This document shows, in pieces, positions 1-6,351 of a stretch of DNA of 8,157 nucleotides (position 1 is its first letter; each line of letters opens with the position of its first letter). A program made the position numbers and the translations under genes. This DNA comes from an uncultured Persicitalea sp. GTDB taxonomy: Bacteria > Bacteroidota > Bacteroidia > Cytophagales > Spirosomataceae. The stretch spans positions 1-8,157 of the forward strand of contig CATMVR010000202.1 of assembly GCA_950075905.1 (NCBI GenBank). The letters are read 5' to 3'. The notes under the pieces were generated by a model. The model had not been told where the DNA came from, searched no databases, and saw nothing but the letters and a program-made list of their open reading frames with translations.

Positions 1-107
1 TTCTTTAAAAACGGTTCAATGCCCACCAGATTAAAATCCGGCGCTACCAGATCGTTCAAGCCTATGGCTTTTTGTGAAGAATTGAACGTTAGTTGATTAA
101 AAACCAA
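1..107 (-). CDS. Possible 5' end of an unrecognised minus-strand gene, cut by the left edge
   Basis: On the minus strand a frame is open from an in-frame TGA just upstream of position 107 to the window edge, about 35 codons. Its later part reads IGLNDLVAPDFNLVGIEPFL, with ordinary codon choice (GGC, AAC, GAT, CTG, GTG, CCG) like the neighbouring genes. The only early start is a TTG at 107-105; a GTG further in is also possible, and no ATG is visible, so the start is uncertain. The opposite frame on the plus strand is also open from the edge to a TGA near position 96, but it uses AGA codons and reads less like protein. The gene would lie downstream of the GGT-family gene on the same strand, about 56 nt past its stop. 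I do not recognise the family. Confidence 0.3.
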   Translation of the reverse strand, partial: MVFNQLTFNSSQKAIGLNDLVAPDFNLVGIEPFLK

Positions 108-109
108 TC

Positions 110-162
110 AACAAGTAACGAATAACCAATCCACCAATAACCGATAACCGATAAACCAACCC
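110..162. repeat. A/C-rich degenerate heptamer repeat
   Basis: Three consecutive heptamers, CAATAAC, CGATAAC and CGATAAA, occupy 135-155. They are flanked on both sides by looser relatives such as CGAATAAC and CAATCCAC. The tract lies directly downstream of the GGT-family stop codon (minus strand) and before the possible next gene. It may be slipped-strand expansion of a spacer. It has no dyad symmetry or T-run, so it is not a terminator. Confidence 0.5.
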
Positions 163-163
163 C

Positions 164-2044
164 TCACCATCCAATGCCATAATCTTCGCCGTGGTTGCTC
201 GATCCGCCCCACATACTGTTGTGCTCCCAGTCGAAGTAGATGGCGTTAATGGGGCCGCTGGTGCGGTCGTCGAACGTGAGGGTATAGCCCATTTTTTGCA
301 GCGCGTCGCGCGTGGCCTGAGGGGTACTATCGTGGAGCAGAATATGCCCCGGCTTGGGTTGGCGATCTTCGGTTTTGGTGCCACCCAGTGATAGCCACAG
401 CTGATTGGAGTTAAAATTGGCCGCCTCGGCTGCCTGTTGGGCCGTCATGCCAAACTCGTTGATGTTCAAAAAGTATTGGAGCAGATTCTGATCCTGGGTA
501 TCGCCGCCCTGTACCGCAAAAGCCAGGTACGGCTTGCCGCCTTTCAACGCCATGGAAGGCGTGAGCGTCACTCGCGGGCGTTTGCCCGGCTCTACTACGT
601 TGAAAGGATTGAGTTCCGCGTCGAGCACGAAGCTTTGCATCCGCTGGCTCATGCCTACGCCGGTATTGCCCGCTATGCAGGCAGGTAGCCAGCCCCCGCT
701 GGGAGTGATAGACACCACCCAGCCTTCTTCATCGGCCGCCTCCACCGAGGTAGTACCCAGCCACAGGTTATTCATGTAGTCGTTCAATGACGAGCTGTTG
801 CGGGTATCGTGGGTAGGAGCAAAATTGCGTTTGGTGGTATCCAGCTCATAGCCGCGTTTTTTCAGGAGTTCGAGATATGGGTTCTTTTTCCCTTCAAACG
901 GATAAGGATCACCGGGACCAATCATCGCGTCATTTTTATCATATTGAATCATCGAAGCCCGCTGCTTTGCGTAGTCCTCGCTTAGCAGCCCCTTCATGGG
1001 TTCGGCGGGTGTCGCGTACGAATCGCCGTAGTAAAAATCGCGGTCGGCAAAGGCCAGGTTCATGGCCTGGTACAGCGTGTGGATGTACTTGGGGCTATTG
1101 TAGCCCATTTTTTTCAGGTCAAAATTTTCCAGAATGTTCAGCGCCTGCAGCAGCACCGGGCCCTGCGTCCACTGCTGCATTTTGTACACCTCTACTCCCT
1201 TGTAATTGACCGACAATGGCTCTTCTTCCAGGGGCTTCCACTTGGCCAGGTCGTTCATCGTAAATAGACCGCCCTGCTCCTGACTGCCCCGCACAATCTC
1301 CCTGGCTATATCACCTTTATAAAATCGATCGTAGGCCGCCATAATGGCCTCCTTGCGGCTTTTGCCTTTTTTAAGGGCGGCTTTCTCGGCTTCCACCAGC
1401 TTGGTCAGGGTTTGCAGCAGATCTTTCTGGACAAAAATCTCGCCCGCTGCGGGGGCCTCACGCTTTTCGCCCAGGTGGGGCAAAAACACCTTCTTGCTAT
1501 ACGGCCATTCTTTAATCATCTCTTTGCCGCGCTCCATGCTGTTGGCGGTTTGGGCATCCAGGGGGTAGCCGGCGGCCAGTTCCATGGCGGGGGCCAATAC
1601 CTTTTCCAAACTCAGGGTACCATAGTTGGCCAGCATGAGCATCAGGCCACCGGGGGTACCGGGCGTGGTAGCGGCCAGTGGACCGTACTGCGGCGGGAAA
1701 TTATAGCCCTTACTTTTGAAAAACTCCGGCGTAGCGCCCGTTGGAGCCACACCCATGGCATTGATGGCGATTACTTTTTTAGTTTTGGGATTAAAAATCA
1801 ATGCCTGGGTTTCGCCCCCCCAGCTCAGCACGTCCCACATGGTACAGGTAGCAGCCAGCATGGCGCAGGCGGCATCCACGGCGTTGCCGCCTTTCTGGAA
1901 CGTCATGGCCCCGGCAGTAGCGGCCAGGGGTTTGCCCGTAATAGCCATCCAATGCTTGCCGTGCAGCGGTGGTTTCTGGGTTTGCTGAGCCGAGGCAGAT
2001 AGCAGCGCACCCGTCAGGGCAAGGAGAGTAAAGAGGTATCTCAT
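164..2044 (-). CDS. Secreted gamma-glutamyltransferase-family Ntn hydrolase with divergent substrate pocket
   Basis: A 626-residue protein, slightly longer than typical GGTs (about 570-590). Residues 1-20 are a Sec signal peptide ending SASAQ, so the protein is periplasmic or exported. The fold signature is clear: GGNAVDAACAMLAA (about 52-65) and TPGTPGGLMLMLANYG (about 127-142) in the large subunit; GTTSVEAADEEGWVVS (430-445) at the autocleavage site; KRPRVTLTPSM (488-498) and QGGDTQDQ (512-519) in the small subunit. Thr431 aligns with the catalytic Thr391 of E. coli GGT, so self-processing into two subunits is expected. The residues that hold the substrate alpha-carboxylate and amino group in classical GGTs are not kept: the usual INAREVAP-type motif reads INAMGVAP (Met97 for Arg), and the MDDF and SSMSP segments read MQSF and TLTP. 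It is therefore better called a GGT-family acylase or peptidase of unknown substrate. No strong promoter is visible in the 81-nt gap upstream, so read-through from the toxin gene is possible. Confidence 0.9.
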   Translation of the reverse strand: MRYLFTLLALTGALLSASAQQTQKPPLHGKHWMAITGKPLAATAGAMTFQKGGNAVDAACAMLAATCTMWDVLSWGGETQALIFNPKTKKVIAINAMGVAPTGATPEFFKSKGYNFPPQYGPLAATTPGTPGGLMLMLANYGTLSLEKVLAPAMELAAGYPLDAQTANSMERGKEMIKEWPYSKKVFLPHLGEKREAPAAGEIFVQKDLLQTLTKLVEAEKAALKKGKSRKEAIMAAYDRFYKGDIAREIVRGSQEQGGLFTMNDLAKWKPLEEEPLSVNYKGVEVYKMQQWTQGPVLLQALNILENFDLKKMGYNSPKYIHTLYQAMNLAFADRDFYYGDSYATPAEPMKGLLSEDYAKQRASMIQYDKNDAMIGPGDPYPFEGKKNPYLELLKKRGYELDTTKRNFAPTHDTRNSSSLNDYMNNLWLGTTSVEAADEEGWVVSITPSGGWLPACIAGNTGVGMSQRMQSFVLDAELNPFNVVEPGKRPRVTLTPSMALKGGKPYLAFAVQGGDTQDQNLLQYFLNINEFGMTAQQAAEAANFNSNQLWLSLGGTKTEDRQPKPGHILLHDSTPQATRDALQKMGYTLTFDDRTSGPINAIYFDWEHNSMWGGSSNHGEDYGIGW

Positions 2045-2125
2045 AAGTCAGTAGCAGGTTAAGAAATCAATTGTAAATTCTTAATAAACAAAATATAATT
2101 ATCTCAAAATCAGGAATCATTTATT

Positions 2126-2443
2126 TTAAAGTTGAAATAATACTTTGAGTTTTTTATCAAGTTCAAAAAGGTCATTCGCGGAAATAGTACCTAAAAGACC
2201 CTTCAATAACACCCTATCCAACGTGGCAATTTTATTAATGCGCAATAAGGATTGCTTCTTTAAACCGTTCGCAATAGTCGGTAAAAGTACAAGGTCGGTT
2301 GGCTCTTGCCACTGCATCTGTGTAGTTATAAAACAGACTGTGACATCAAGTTGAGACTCCGCCAAAATAACCGAAGGGCGCAACTTACTTCCACTCAAAT
2401 CTGTGAAGGGAAACTTTATGAGTACGACATCACCCTTAGCCAT
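2126..2443 (-). CDS. Type II toxin, PemK/MazF family (mRNA interferase)
   Basis: A 105-residue protein, normal for the family. It begins with KGDVVLIKFPFTD, the first beta-strand typical of PemK/MazF. Next comes KLRPSVIL, whose Arg22 aligns with Arg25 of B. subtilis MazF, and then CFITTQMQ, whose Thr40 aligns with Thr48. This Arg/Thr pair is the catalytic pair of the family. The second half, SLLRINKIATLDRVLL, matches the MazF strand-helix 'IRTID' region. MazF-type toxins cleave single-stranded mRNA at short sequences. The ATG lies inside the last codons of the antitoxin gene (shared bases ATGGCTAA, 8 nt), which implies translational coupling and fixes the start. All catalytic residues are present and the frame is intact, so the toxin is probably active. 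Cleavage specificity cannot be read from the sequence. Confidence 0.87.
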   Translation of the reverse strand: MAKGDVVLIKFPFTDLSGSKLRPSVILAESQLDVTVCFITTQMQWQEPTDLVLLPTIANGLKKQSLLRINKIATLDRVLLKGLLGTISANDLFELDKKLKVLFQL

Positions 2444-2666
2444 TGTAGACTTCTTTCAAATCCTCCACCGTATAGAGATCTTCCTCCTCATGCAGAAAGT
2501 CAAATGCCTTACTATCCGAAGCCATTTTCTGTATCCCTTTGGTGAGTTGTTGATTTTCGTATTTTCTGGCTATAAAATCGGCAAAGTCAGAAATCTCTTC
2601 CGCCTTTTCGGGAGGAAGCTGATTTATGGCTTTCAATGTTCTTTCTATAATTGCCTGCTTTGTCAT
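2436..2666 (-). CDS. Antitoxin, DUF2281-like, partner of the PemK/MazF toxin
   Basis: A 76-residue acidic protein. Residues about 5-37 (IIERTLKAINQLPPEKAEEISDF and FADFIARKYE) form a helix-loop-helix block with the 'QLPPE...DFADFI' pattern seen in DUF2281 and related short antitoxins. A linker follows (QQLTKGIQKMASDSKAFDF). The acidic C-terminal tail HEEEDLYTVEDLKEVYNG is the kind of segment antitoxins use to block the toxin active site. The gene precedes and overlaps the toxin gene by 8 nt, the usual antitoxin-first order. It starts 89 nt after the acetamidase stop, with its own candidate promoter and repeat in between. Antitoxin identity rests on both gene order and sequence pattern. I see no clear classical DNA-binding motif such as ribbon-helix-helix or AbrB, so direct autoregulation is inferred. 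Confidence 0.75.
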   Translation of the reverse strand: MTKQAIIERTLKAINQLPPEKAEEISDFADFIARKYENQQLTKGIQKMASDSKAFDFLHEEEDLYTVEDLKEVYNG

Positions 2667-2682
2667 AATCTGGTCAGTTTGG

Positions 2683-2713
2683 GCTTTAAATATACTGATT
2701 AGTAAGCTTTAAA
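2683..2713 (-). promoter_or_regulatory. Candidate promoter and operator of the toxin-antitoxin operon
   Basis: Read on the minus strand, TATATTTA (2694-2687) matches 7 of 8 positions of the Bacteroidota -7 box TAnnTTTG and lies about 20 nt before the antitoxin ATG. The octamer GCTTTAAA (plus-strand reading) occurs twice, at 2683-2690 and 2706-2713, exactly 23 bp apart, about two helical turns. One copy covers the -7 box and the other lies in the -33 region, a placement suited to repression by an antitoxin or the toxin-antitoxin complex. Both assignments are by inspection. Confidence 0.4.
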
Positions 2714-2755
2714 CCTTCTATTCCTGCTCTTTGTTGCGCTCTGCCAGTTAAAGAT

Positions 2756-3892
2756 CTAACTCCAGTACGCAAACTTCTTCTTCGTAAAAATAGACTTCGG
2801 AATCATAGCATGTACACCCAGCGTGCGATCCACGACCTGACTTACCTCAAAATCAACCCCTGTGCTGGCGATGGATAGTGCCTGATTGAAGGTAAAGCCC
2901 AGCTCTTCACTGATGAACTTCACGGCTTCCATCAGCGCATTTTTCATAGCCAGCCGTAGGTCGGGATCGAGCCCAATGGCGATGAAATGCGTAGGTGTTT
3001 CGGCCCGTACCTGTTTGAGGGTTTTGCCTTTGTGCACAATGAATTTCCCCACCAGTGCCAGCGAGGCTTCAATGGCCGTGCCGCTCACCTCCCCGTTGCC
3101 CTGGGCGGTGTGGCAGTCTCCTACGGTAAAAAGCCCTCCGGGTACCGATACGGGCAGGTAAATGGTAGTCCCTTTGGTGAGATGCTTGATATCCAGGTTT
3201 CCGCCAAAAAAATCGGGGGGAATGGAGCTGACCCGCCCTTTTTCGGGAGGAGGTGACAGTGCCATCACGCCCATGAAAGGACGAAGTGGTATATCTACAC
3301 CGTCTACCGTGGAGGCCGTACTCTTCCTTTTATCGTAGCGGTACACAAATGTTTCGCTGGTTTTGACCTCATCGGGTAGCCCGCCTCCACCTACCCGTAC
3401 AGCGTTGATTCCGTAAGTACTCCGGATCGGCAAATCCATGATCCTGACTTCCAGGCTATCGCCGGGCTCGGCACCTTCGATGTAAATCGGCCCCGTGAGC
3501 ATATGCCCCCGGATTCCCGAAGGTTCCAGCGGTACTTTTTGCAGCGCATCAATAATCTCCCGGGCATGGGCATCTATGGGCAGGTTTTGGCTTTTAAAAA
3601 AAACCTCCGGGTCTTTCTGAGGTATACCAACGGTACTGATCGTATCAATGGCAGCCACATCTCCATCTTTGATGCGCGCCACCGGGGGTACATCTGCACC
3701 GAAGTAGCCCCACACCAGGTTTTCTGGTACGGCACGAATCACGTGGTCGGGTTTGACAGGGGCCGGGCCACCTACCGAAGGGATGGACAGCAAATCTTTC
3801 AGAGAAAGAGCAGCCATGCTACCAGCGGCCGATTTTTTCAGAAAGCCCCGGCGGGAACTTCCCGGGTCTTCATTTGTATATAAATTACTCAT
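2756..3892 (-). CDS. Acetamidase/formamidase family protein with Tat signal
   Basis: A 378-residue protein. The N-terminus carries SSRRGFLKKS (12-21), a good twin-arginine motif (S-R-R-x-F-L-K), followed by a weakly hydrophobic stretch to about residue 40, so folded export to the periplasm is likely. The body has the FmdA/AmdA family signatures: GHMLTGPIYIEGAEPGDSLE (129-148), RPFMGVMALSPPPEKGR (204-220) and the central GGNLDIKHLTKGTTIYLPV (230-248) with GLFTVGDCHTAQGNGEVSGT (253-272). Family members hydrolyse formamide, acetamide or related short amides to ammonia and the carboxylic acid. Many cytoplasmic homologues read GDGHAAQGDGE in the core; here it is GDCHTAQGNGE, a mild departure. The true substrate is unknown. 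The start is the only one that keeps the Tat motif. The gene is divergent from the M81 gene across 314 bp. Confidence 0.88.
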   Translation of the reverse strand: MSNLYTNEDPGSSRRGFLKKSAAGSMAALSLKDLLSIPSVGGPAPVKPDHVIRAVPENLVWGYFGADVPPVARIKDGDVAAIDTISTVGIPQKDPEVFFKSQNLPIDAHAREIIDALQKVPLEPSGIRGHMLTGPIYIEGAEPGDSLEVRIMDLPIRSTYGINAVRVGGGGLPDEVKTSETFVYRYDKRKSTASTVDGVDIPLRPFMGVMALSPPPEKGRVSSIPPDFFGGNLDIKHLTKGTTIYLPVSVPGGLFTVGDCHTAQGNGEVSGTAIEASLALVGKFIVHKGKTLKQVRAETPTHFIAIGLDPDLRLAMKNALMEAVKFISEELGFTFNQALSIASTGVDFEVSQVVDRTLGVHAMIPKSIFTKKKFAYWS

Positions 3893-4206
3893 TACAATTT
3901 GTTTAGGTTGTTGAATGATAGGAAGCCTGATTTTAAACCTGGCGTTTGGTTGTACAATATAGTCCCAGAAAATTTACTGCGCTCAGGCCAGATAGCAGAT
4001 ATAGATTAAGTACCAGCAAATACCAGAATTTTGAAATAAATTTGAACCATGTACAAAAATACTCCATCTATTCTGCGGAGATTTCAACCAGTACCTAAAT
4101 AGTCTGATTTGTTGATAGTCGTAATTTATTGGCTTTTTTGAGTACTTTTAAAGCTGAACCTGTTTTGTTCTGTAGTCTGTTTTATTCAATGATTCCTCCT
4201 TTTTGC
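3893..4206. promoter_or_regulatory. Divergent intergenic region with an inverted repeat and a short direct repeat
   Basis: This 314-bp AT-rich gap must hold the promoters of both the acetamidase gene (leftward) and the M81 gene (rightward). No exact TAnnTTTG box was found. The nearest are TACTTTTA at 4143-4150 for M81 (7 of 8, but no well-placed TTG upstream) and a shortened TATATTG on the minus strand near 3962 for the amidase. Two possible regulator sites are visible. One is an inverted repeat TTTGAAC-CAT-GTACAAA at 4041-4057 (arms match at 6 of 7). The other is a direct repeat TACCAG at 4011-4016 and 4021-4026, 10 bp apart. A palindrome TTGTACAA lies at 3950-3957. No coding frame is convincing here. 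Confidence 0.4.
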
Positions 4207-5790
4207 ATGAAACGTAGTTTCTTACTCGTCCTGAACTCCCTACCCCTCTTTCTCCTGTTGGGTCTGGCAGCGTGCGGTCCTAATAAAGAAAATTCTGATA
4301 AACCCCTCCCCCGCATCGCCATTGCCGGGCTCGGCATTGAATCCAGCACGTTCTCACCGGCGCTGACCCACGAGGAGGCCTTCCACGCCAAAACCGGCGA
4401 TTCGATTTTTACTTCTTACCCTTTTCTGGATTCCTCCGATGCGCCTCTCCGCCAACGCGCCAATTGGGTACCTACCCTGATCGGCAAGTCCCTGCCCGGT
4501 GGCACCGTTACGCGTGAAGCCTACGAATCGCTGGTAAAACAGACACTGGACGCTCTTAAAAAAAATGCCCCCTACGACGGACTATTTTTTGACATTCACG
4601 GCGCCATGAGCGTGGTAGGGCTGGAAGACCCGGAGGGCGATTTTATCGTAAGGATACGCGAAGCCCTGGGTAATGACGTACTGATTTCAACTTCGATGGA
4701 CCTGCATGGAAATGTATCGTGGCGGCTGGCCGAAAACACCGACCTCATTACCTGCTACCGCATGGCCCCCCACGAGGATGCCATGGAAAGCAAAGAACGC
4801 GCCGTAAGCAACCTGCTCGACCGGCTGGAAAGTGGCAAGGGAAAGCCCGGCTACAAGGCCTGGATTCCGGTGCCGGTTCTGCTACCTGGCGAAAAAACGA
4901 GTACCCGCATTGAGCCAGCCAAAAGTATCTATGCGGCCGTTGAACCAGCTACCCGGCAGCCGGGTATCATTGATGCCGCCATTTGGGTAGGCTATGCCTG
5001 GGCCGACGAGCCCCGCAACCACGCCGTAGTGATGGTGACAGGCGATGATAAGGATGCCGTGACCCGTACCGCCGAGCAACTGGCCCAGAGCTTCTGGAAA
5101 GCCCGCGCCGATTTTGAGTTTGTAGCGCCCACGGGTACCCTGAAAGAAAGCCTCGACAAGGCCCTAGTCAGCAAAAAGCATCCTTTCTTTATCAGCGATT
5201 CGGGCGATAACCCAACCGCCGGTGGAGCGGGAGACGTGACCTGGACGCTGAGAGAAATTCTGGCTCGTCCGGAGTTTAAAACTGAAAAAGGCCCCTCCCT
5301 CATCTATGCCTCTATACCTGGCCCGGAATTGGTTGAAGAAGCCCTTGCCGTTGGAGTAGGTGGAAAAGTAGATGCCAACGTGGGAGCCAAAGTAGATGCC
5401 CGCTACGCGCCGCCGGTGCGCCTGGTGGGTACTGTTGAGGCCATCGAACGCGGGGATAAAAACGCCGAGGTGGAAGTAGTGGTGAAGGTGGGCAGCGTGC
5501 ATGTGATCGTGACCAAAAAGCGCAAGCCATACCACTTAGAAAGTGACTTTACCAGCCTGGGCCTGAATCCCCGGAAAACGGATATTGTAGTGGTAAAGAT
5601 CGGCTACCTGGTACCCGAACTCTATGACATGCGCGCCGACTGGCTCCTGGCCCTGACGCCCGGCGGGGTGGATCAGGACCTGGAAAGGCTGGGATACAAG
5701 CACATCAAGCGCCCGATGTTTCCGCTCGATAAAGACATGAAGGACCCGGACCTATCGGCGCAGCTGGTACCCGCGTCGGACAAGAGATAA
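4207..5790 (+). CDS. M81 family metallopeptidase (MlrC-like) lipoprotein
   Basis: A 527-residue protein from the ATG at 4207. The frame is open further upstream (TTG at 4129, ATG at 4189), but 4207 places a lipoprotein signal at the N-terminus: MKR, a hydrophobic stretch, then the lipobox LAAC with Cys23. It is therefore probably membrane-anchored. The body fits the MlrC N-terminal domain (about 35-320) and C-terminal domain (about 325-505). Motifs include RIAIAGLGIESSTFSP (36-51), YDGLFFDIHGAMSVVGLEDP (123-142), SMDLHGNV (163-170), YRMAPHEDAMES (184-195) and DSGDNPTAGGAGDVTWTLRE (331-350). Likely zinc ligands, by analogy with MlrC, are among Glu45, Asp129, His131, Asp165, His167 and His189. 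MlrC cleaves linear microcystin and its tetrapeptide; most homologues, including probably this one, act on other peptides or are uncharacterised. A terminator lies about 70 nt downstream. Confidence 0.88.
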   Translation: MKRSFLLVLNSLPLFLLLGLAACGPNKENSDKPLPRIAIAGLGIESSTFSPALTHEEAFHAKTGDSIFTSYPFLDSSDAPLRQRANWVPTLIGKSLPGGTVTREAYESLVKQTLDALKKNAPYDGLFFDIHGAMSVVGLEDPEGDFIVRIREALGNDVLISTSMDLHGNVSWRLAENTDLITCYRMAPHEDAMESKERAVSNLLDRLESGKGKPGYKAWIPVPVLLPGEKTSTRIEPAKSIYAAVEPATRQPGIIDAAIWVGYAWADEPRNHAVVMVTGDDKDAVTRTAEQLAQSFWKARADFEFVAPTGTLKESLDKALVSKKHPFFISDSGDNPTAGGAGDVTWTLREILARPEFKTEKGPSLIYASIPGPELVEEALAVGVGGKVDANVGAKVDARYAPPVRLVGTVEAIERGDKNAEVEVVVKVGSVHVIVTKKRKPYHLESDFTSLGLNPRKTDIVVVKIGYLVPELYDMRADWLLALTPGGVDQDLERLGYKHIKRPMFPLDKDMKDPDLSAQLVPASDKR

Positions 5791-5859
5791 AAATATTTGT
5801 TAAAATTGAATTCACCCCCGATCGAGCCAGCGGCGGCCTGGGGTATCCTCAATCCGTTT

Positions 5860-5899
5860 AAAAAGCCTGCGCTTCTTAGAGATGAAGCGCAGGCTTTTT
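5860..5899. terminator. Bidirectional intrinsic terminator
   Basis: A perfect 16-bp stem is formed by 5860-5875 (AAAAAGCCTGCGCTTC) and 5884-5899, with an 8-nt loop. The GC core is flanked by an A-run on the left and a T-run on the right, so it can end transcription in either direction. It serves the M81 gene on the plus strand. On the minus strand it would stop any transcript coming from the large gap on its right. Confidence 0.88.
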
Positions 5900-5964
5900 T
5901 TAAATTCGTTGAGTAGGCTTTCCGAAATCATGTAAACTATGATATCTAACGTATATCCGCCTTT

Positions 5965-6090
5965 ACAAATCCTGGTAGTCTGTTTTTCATCCCCAGACAG
6001 AGGCACACGTTATAATGTTTCAGGACATGCTTTACGGGGAAAATTTGCCTGTAAGGGATTCACACCCCTGCGTTTTACTTCTCCCATATC
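5965..6090 (-). promoter_or_regulatory. Degenerate cobalamin-riboswitch-like motif series (tentative)
   Basis: Read on the minus strand, several blocks occur in the order found in cobalamin riboswitches: a GGGGTGTGAATCCC hairpin (6068-6055; consensus GGTGnnAATCC), ACAG, CCCCG followed by TAA (6039-6035 onward), GCCTCTG (6004-5998; consensus GCCACTG), GGGGATGA, and CCAGGA (5975-5970; consensus AGCCAGGA). Several blocks are imperfect: the CCCGCAACTG block is shortened and about 8 nt are extra before it. The terminator at 5899-5860 follows, but no minus-strand gene does. It may be a relic, an orphan RNA or chance. Confidence 0.2.
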
Positions 6091-6316
6091 TGGTTGGGAA
6101 GGAAAAAATCAACAAAAAATAAATAGCATCCCTACGCCATAAATAGGCAAATAGCGCCTTCCTACACTTGATTATCGCGATAGAAGTCCCTCCTCGCCCT
6201 TACTGCCAATTCGTGTTTGGCTTTGCTTTCCATAGACCAATCACTCAAATCTATTGCATTATTTCTATAATTTTCTTTACTTTTATAAGTATATTTATTT
6301 TGAATTTACGGATACA

Positions 6317-6332
6317 TACCAATTTACTGGTA
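6317..6332. repeat. Small inverted repeat upstream of the cytochrome gene
   Basis: TACCA and TGGTA form perfect 5-bp arms around a 6-nt AT-rich centre, about 135 nt before the cytochrome start. It may be a regulator-binding site. Arms this short can also arise by chance. Confidence 0.25.
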
Positions 6333-6351
6333 CCTGCCGCGCAAATCCAGG

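Noticed and set aside
1412..2002. Long plus-strand open frame (196 codons) opposite the GGT-family gene
   Set aside because: Antisense shadow of a clear gene. Its Gly/Gln/His-rich sequence is typical of reversed GC-rich codons, with no recognisable domain.
4129..4206. Longer N-terminus for the M81 protein from TTG 4129 or ATG 4189
   Set aside because: These starts would bury the lipoprotein signal inside the protein. The ATG at 4207 gives a standard signal with lipobox LAAC and a normal family length.
5812..6006. Minus-strand open frame of 64 codons
   Set aside because: It starts with GTG, runs through the strong terminator hairpin at 5860-5899, and its lysine/arginine-rich second half is simply the translated stem. 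No family resemblance.
5939..6142. Plus-strand open frame of 67 codons in the large gap
   Set aside because: No ribosome-binding site, irregular protein sequence and no neighbour relation. It lies over the riboswitch-like motifs of the other strand.
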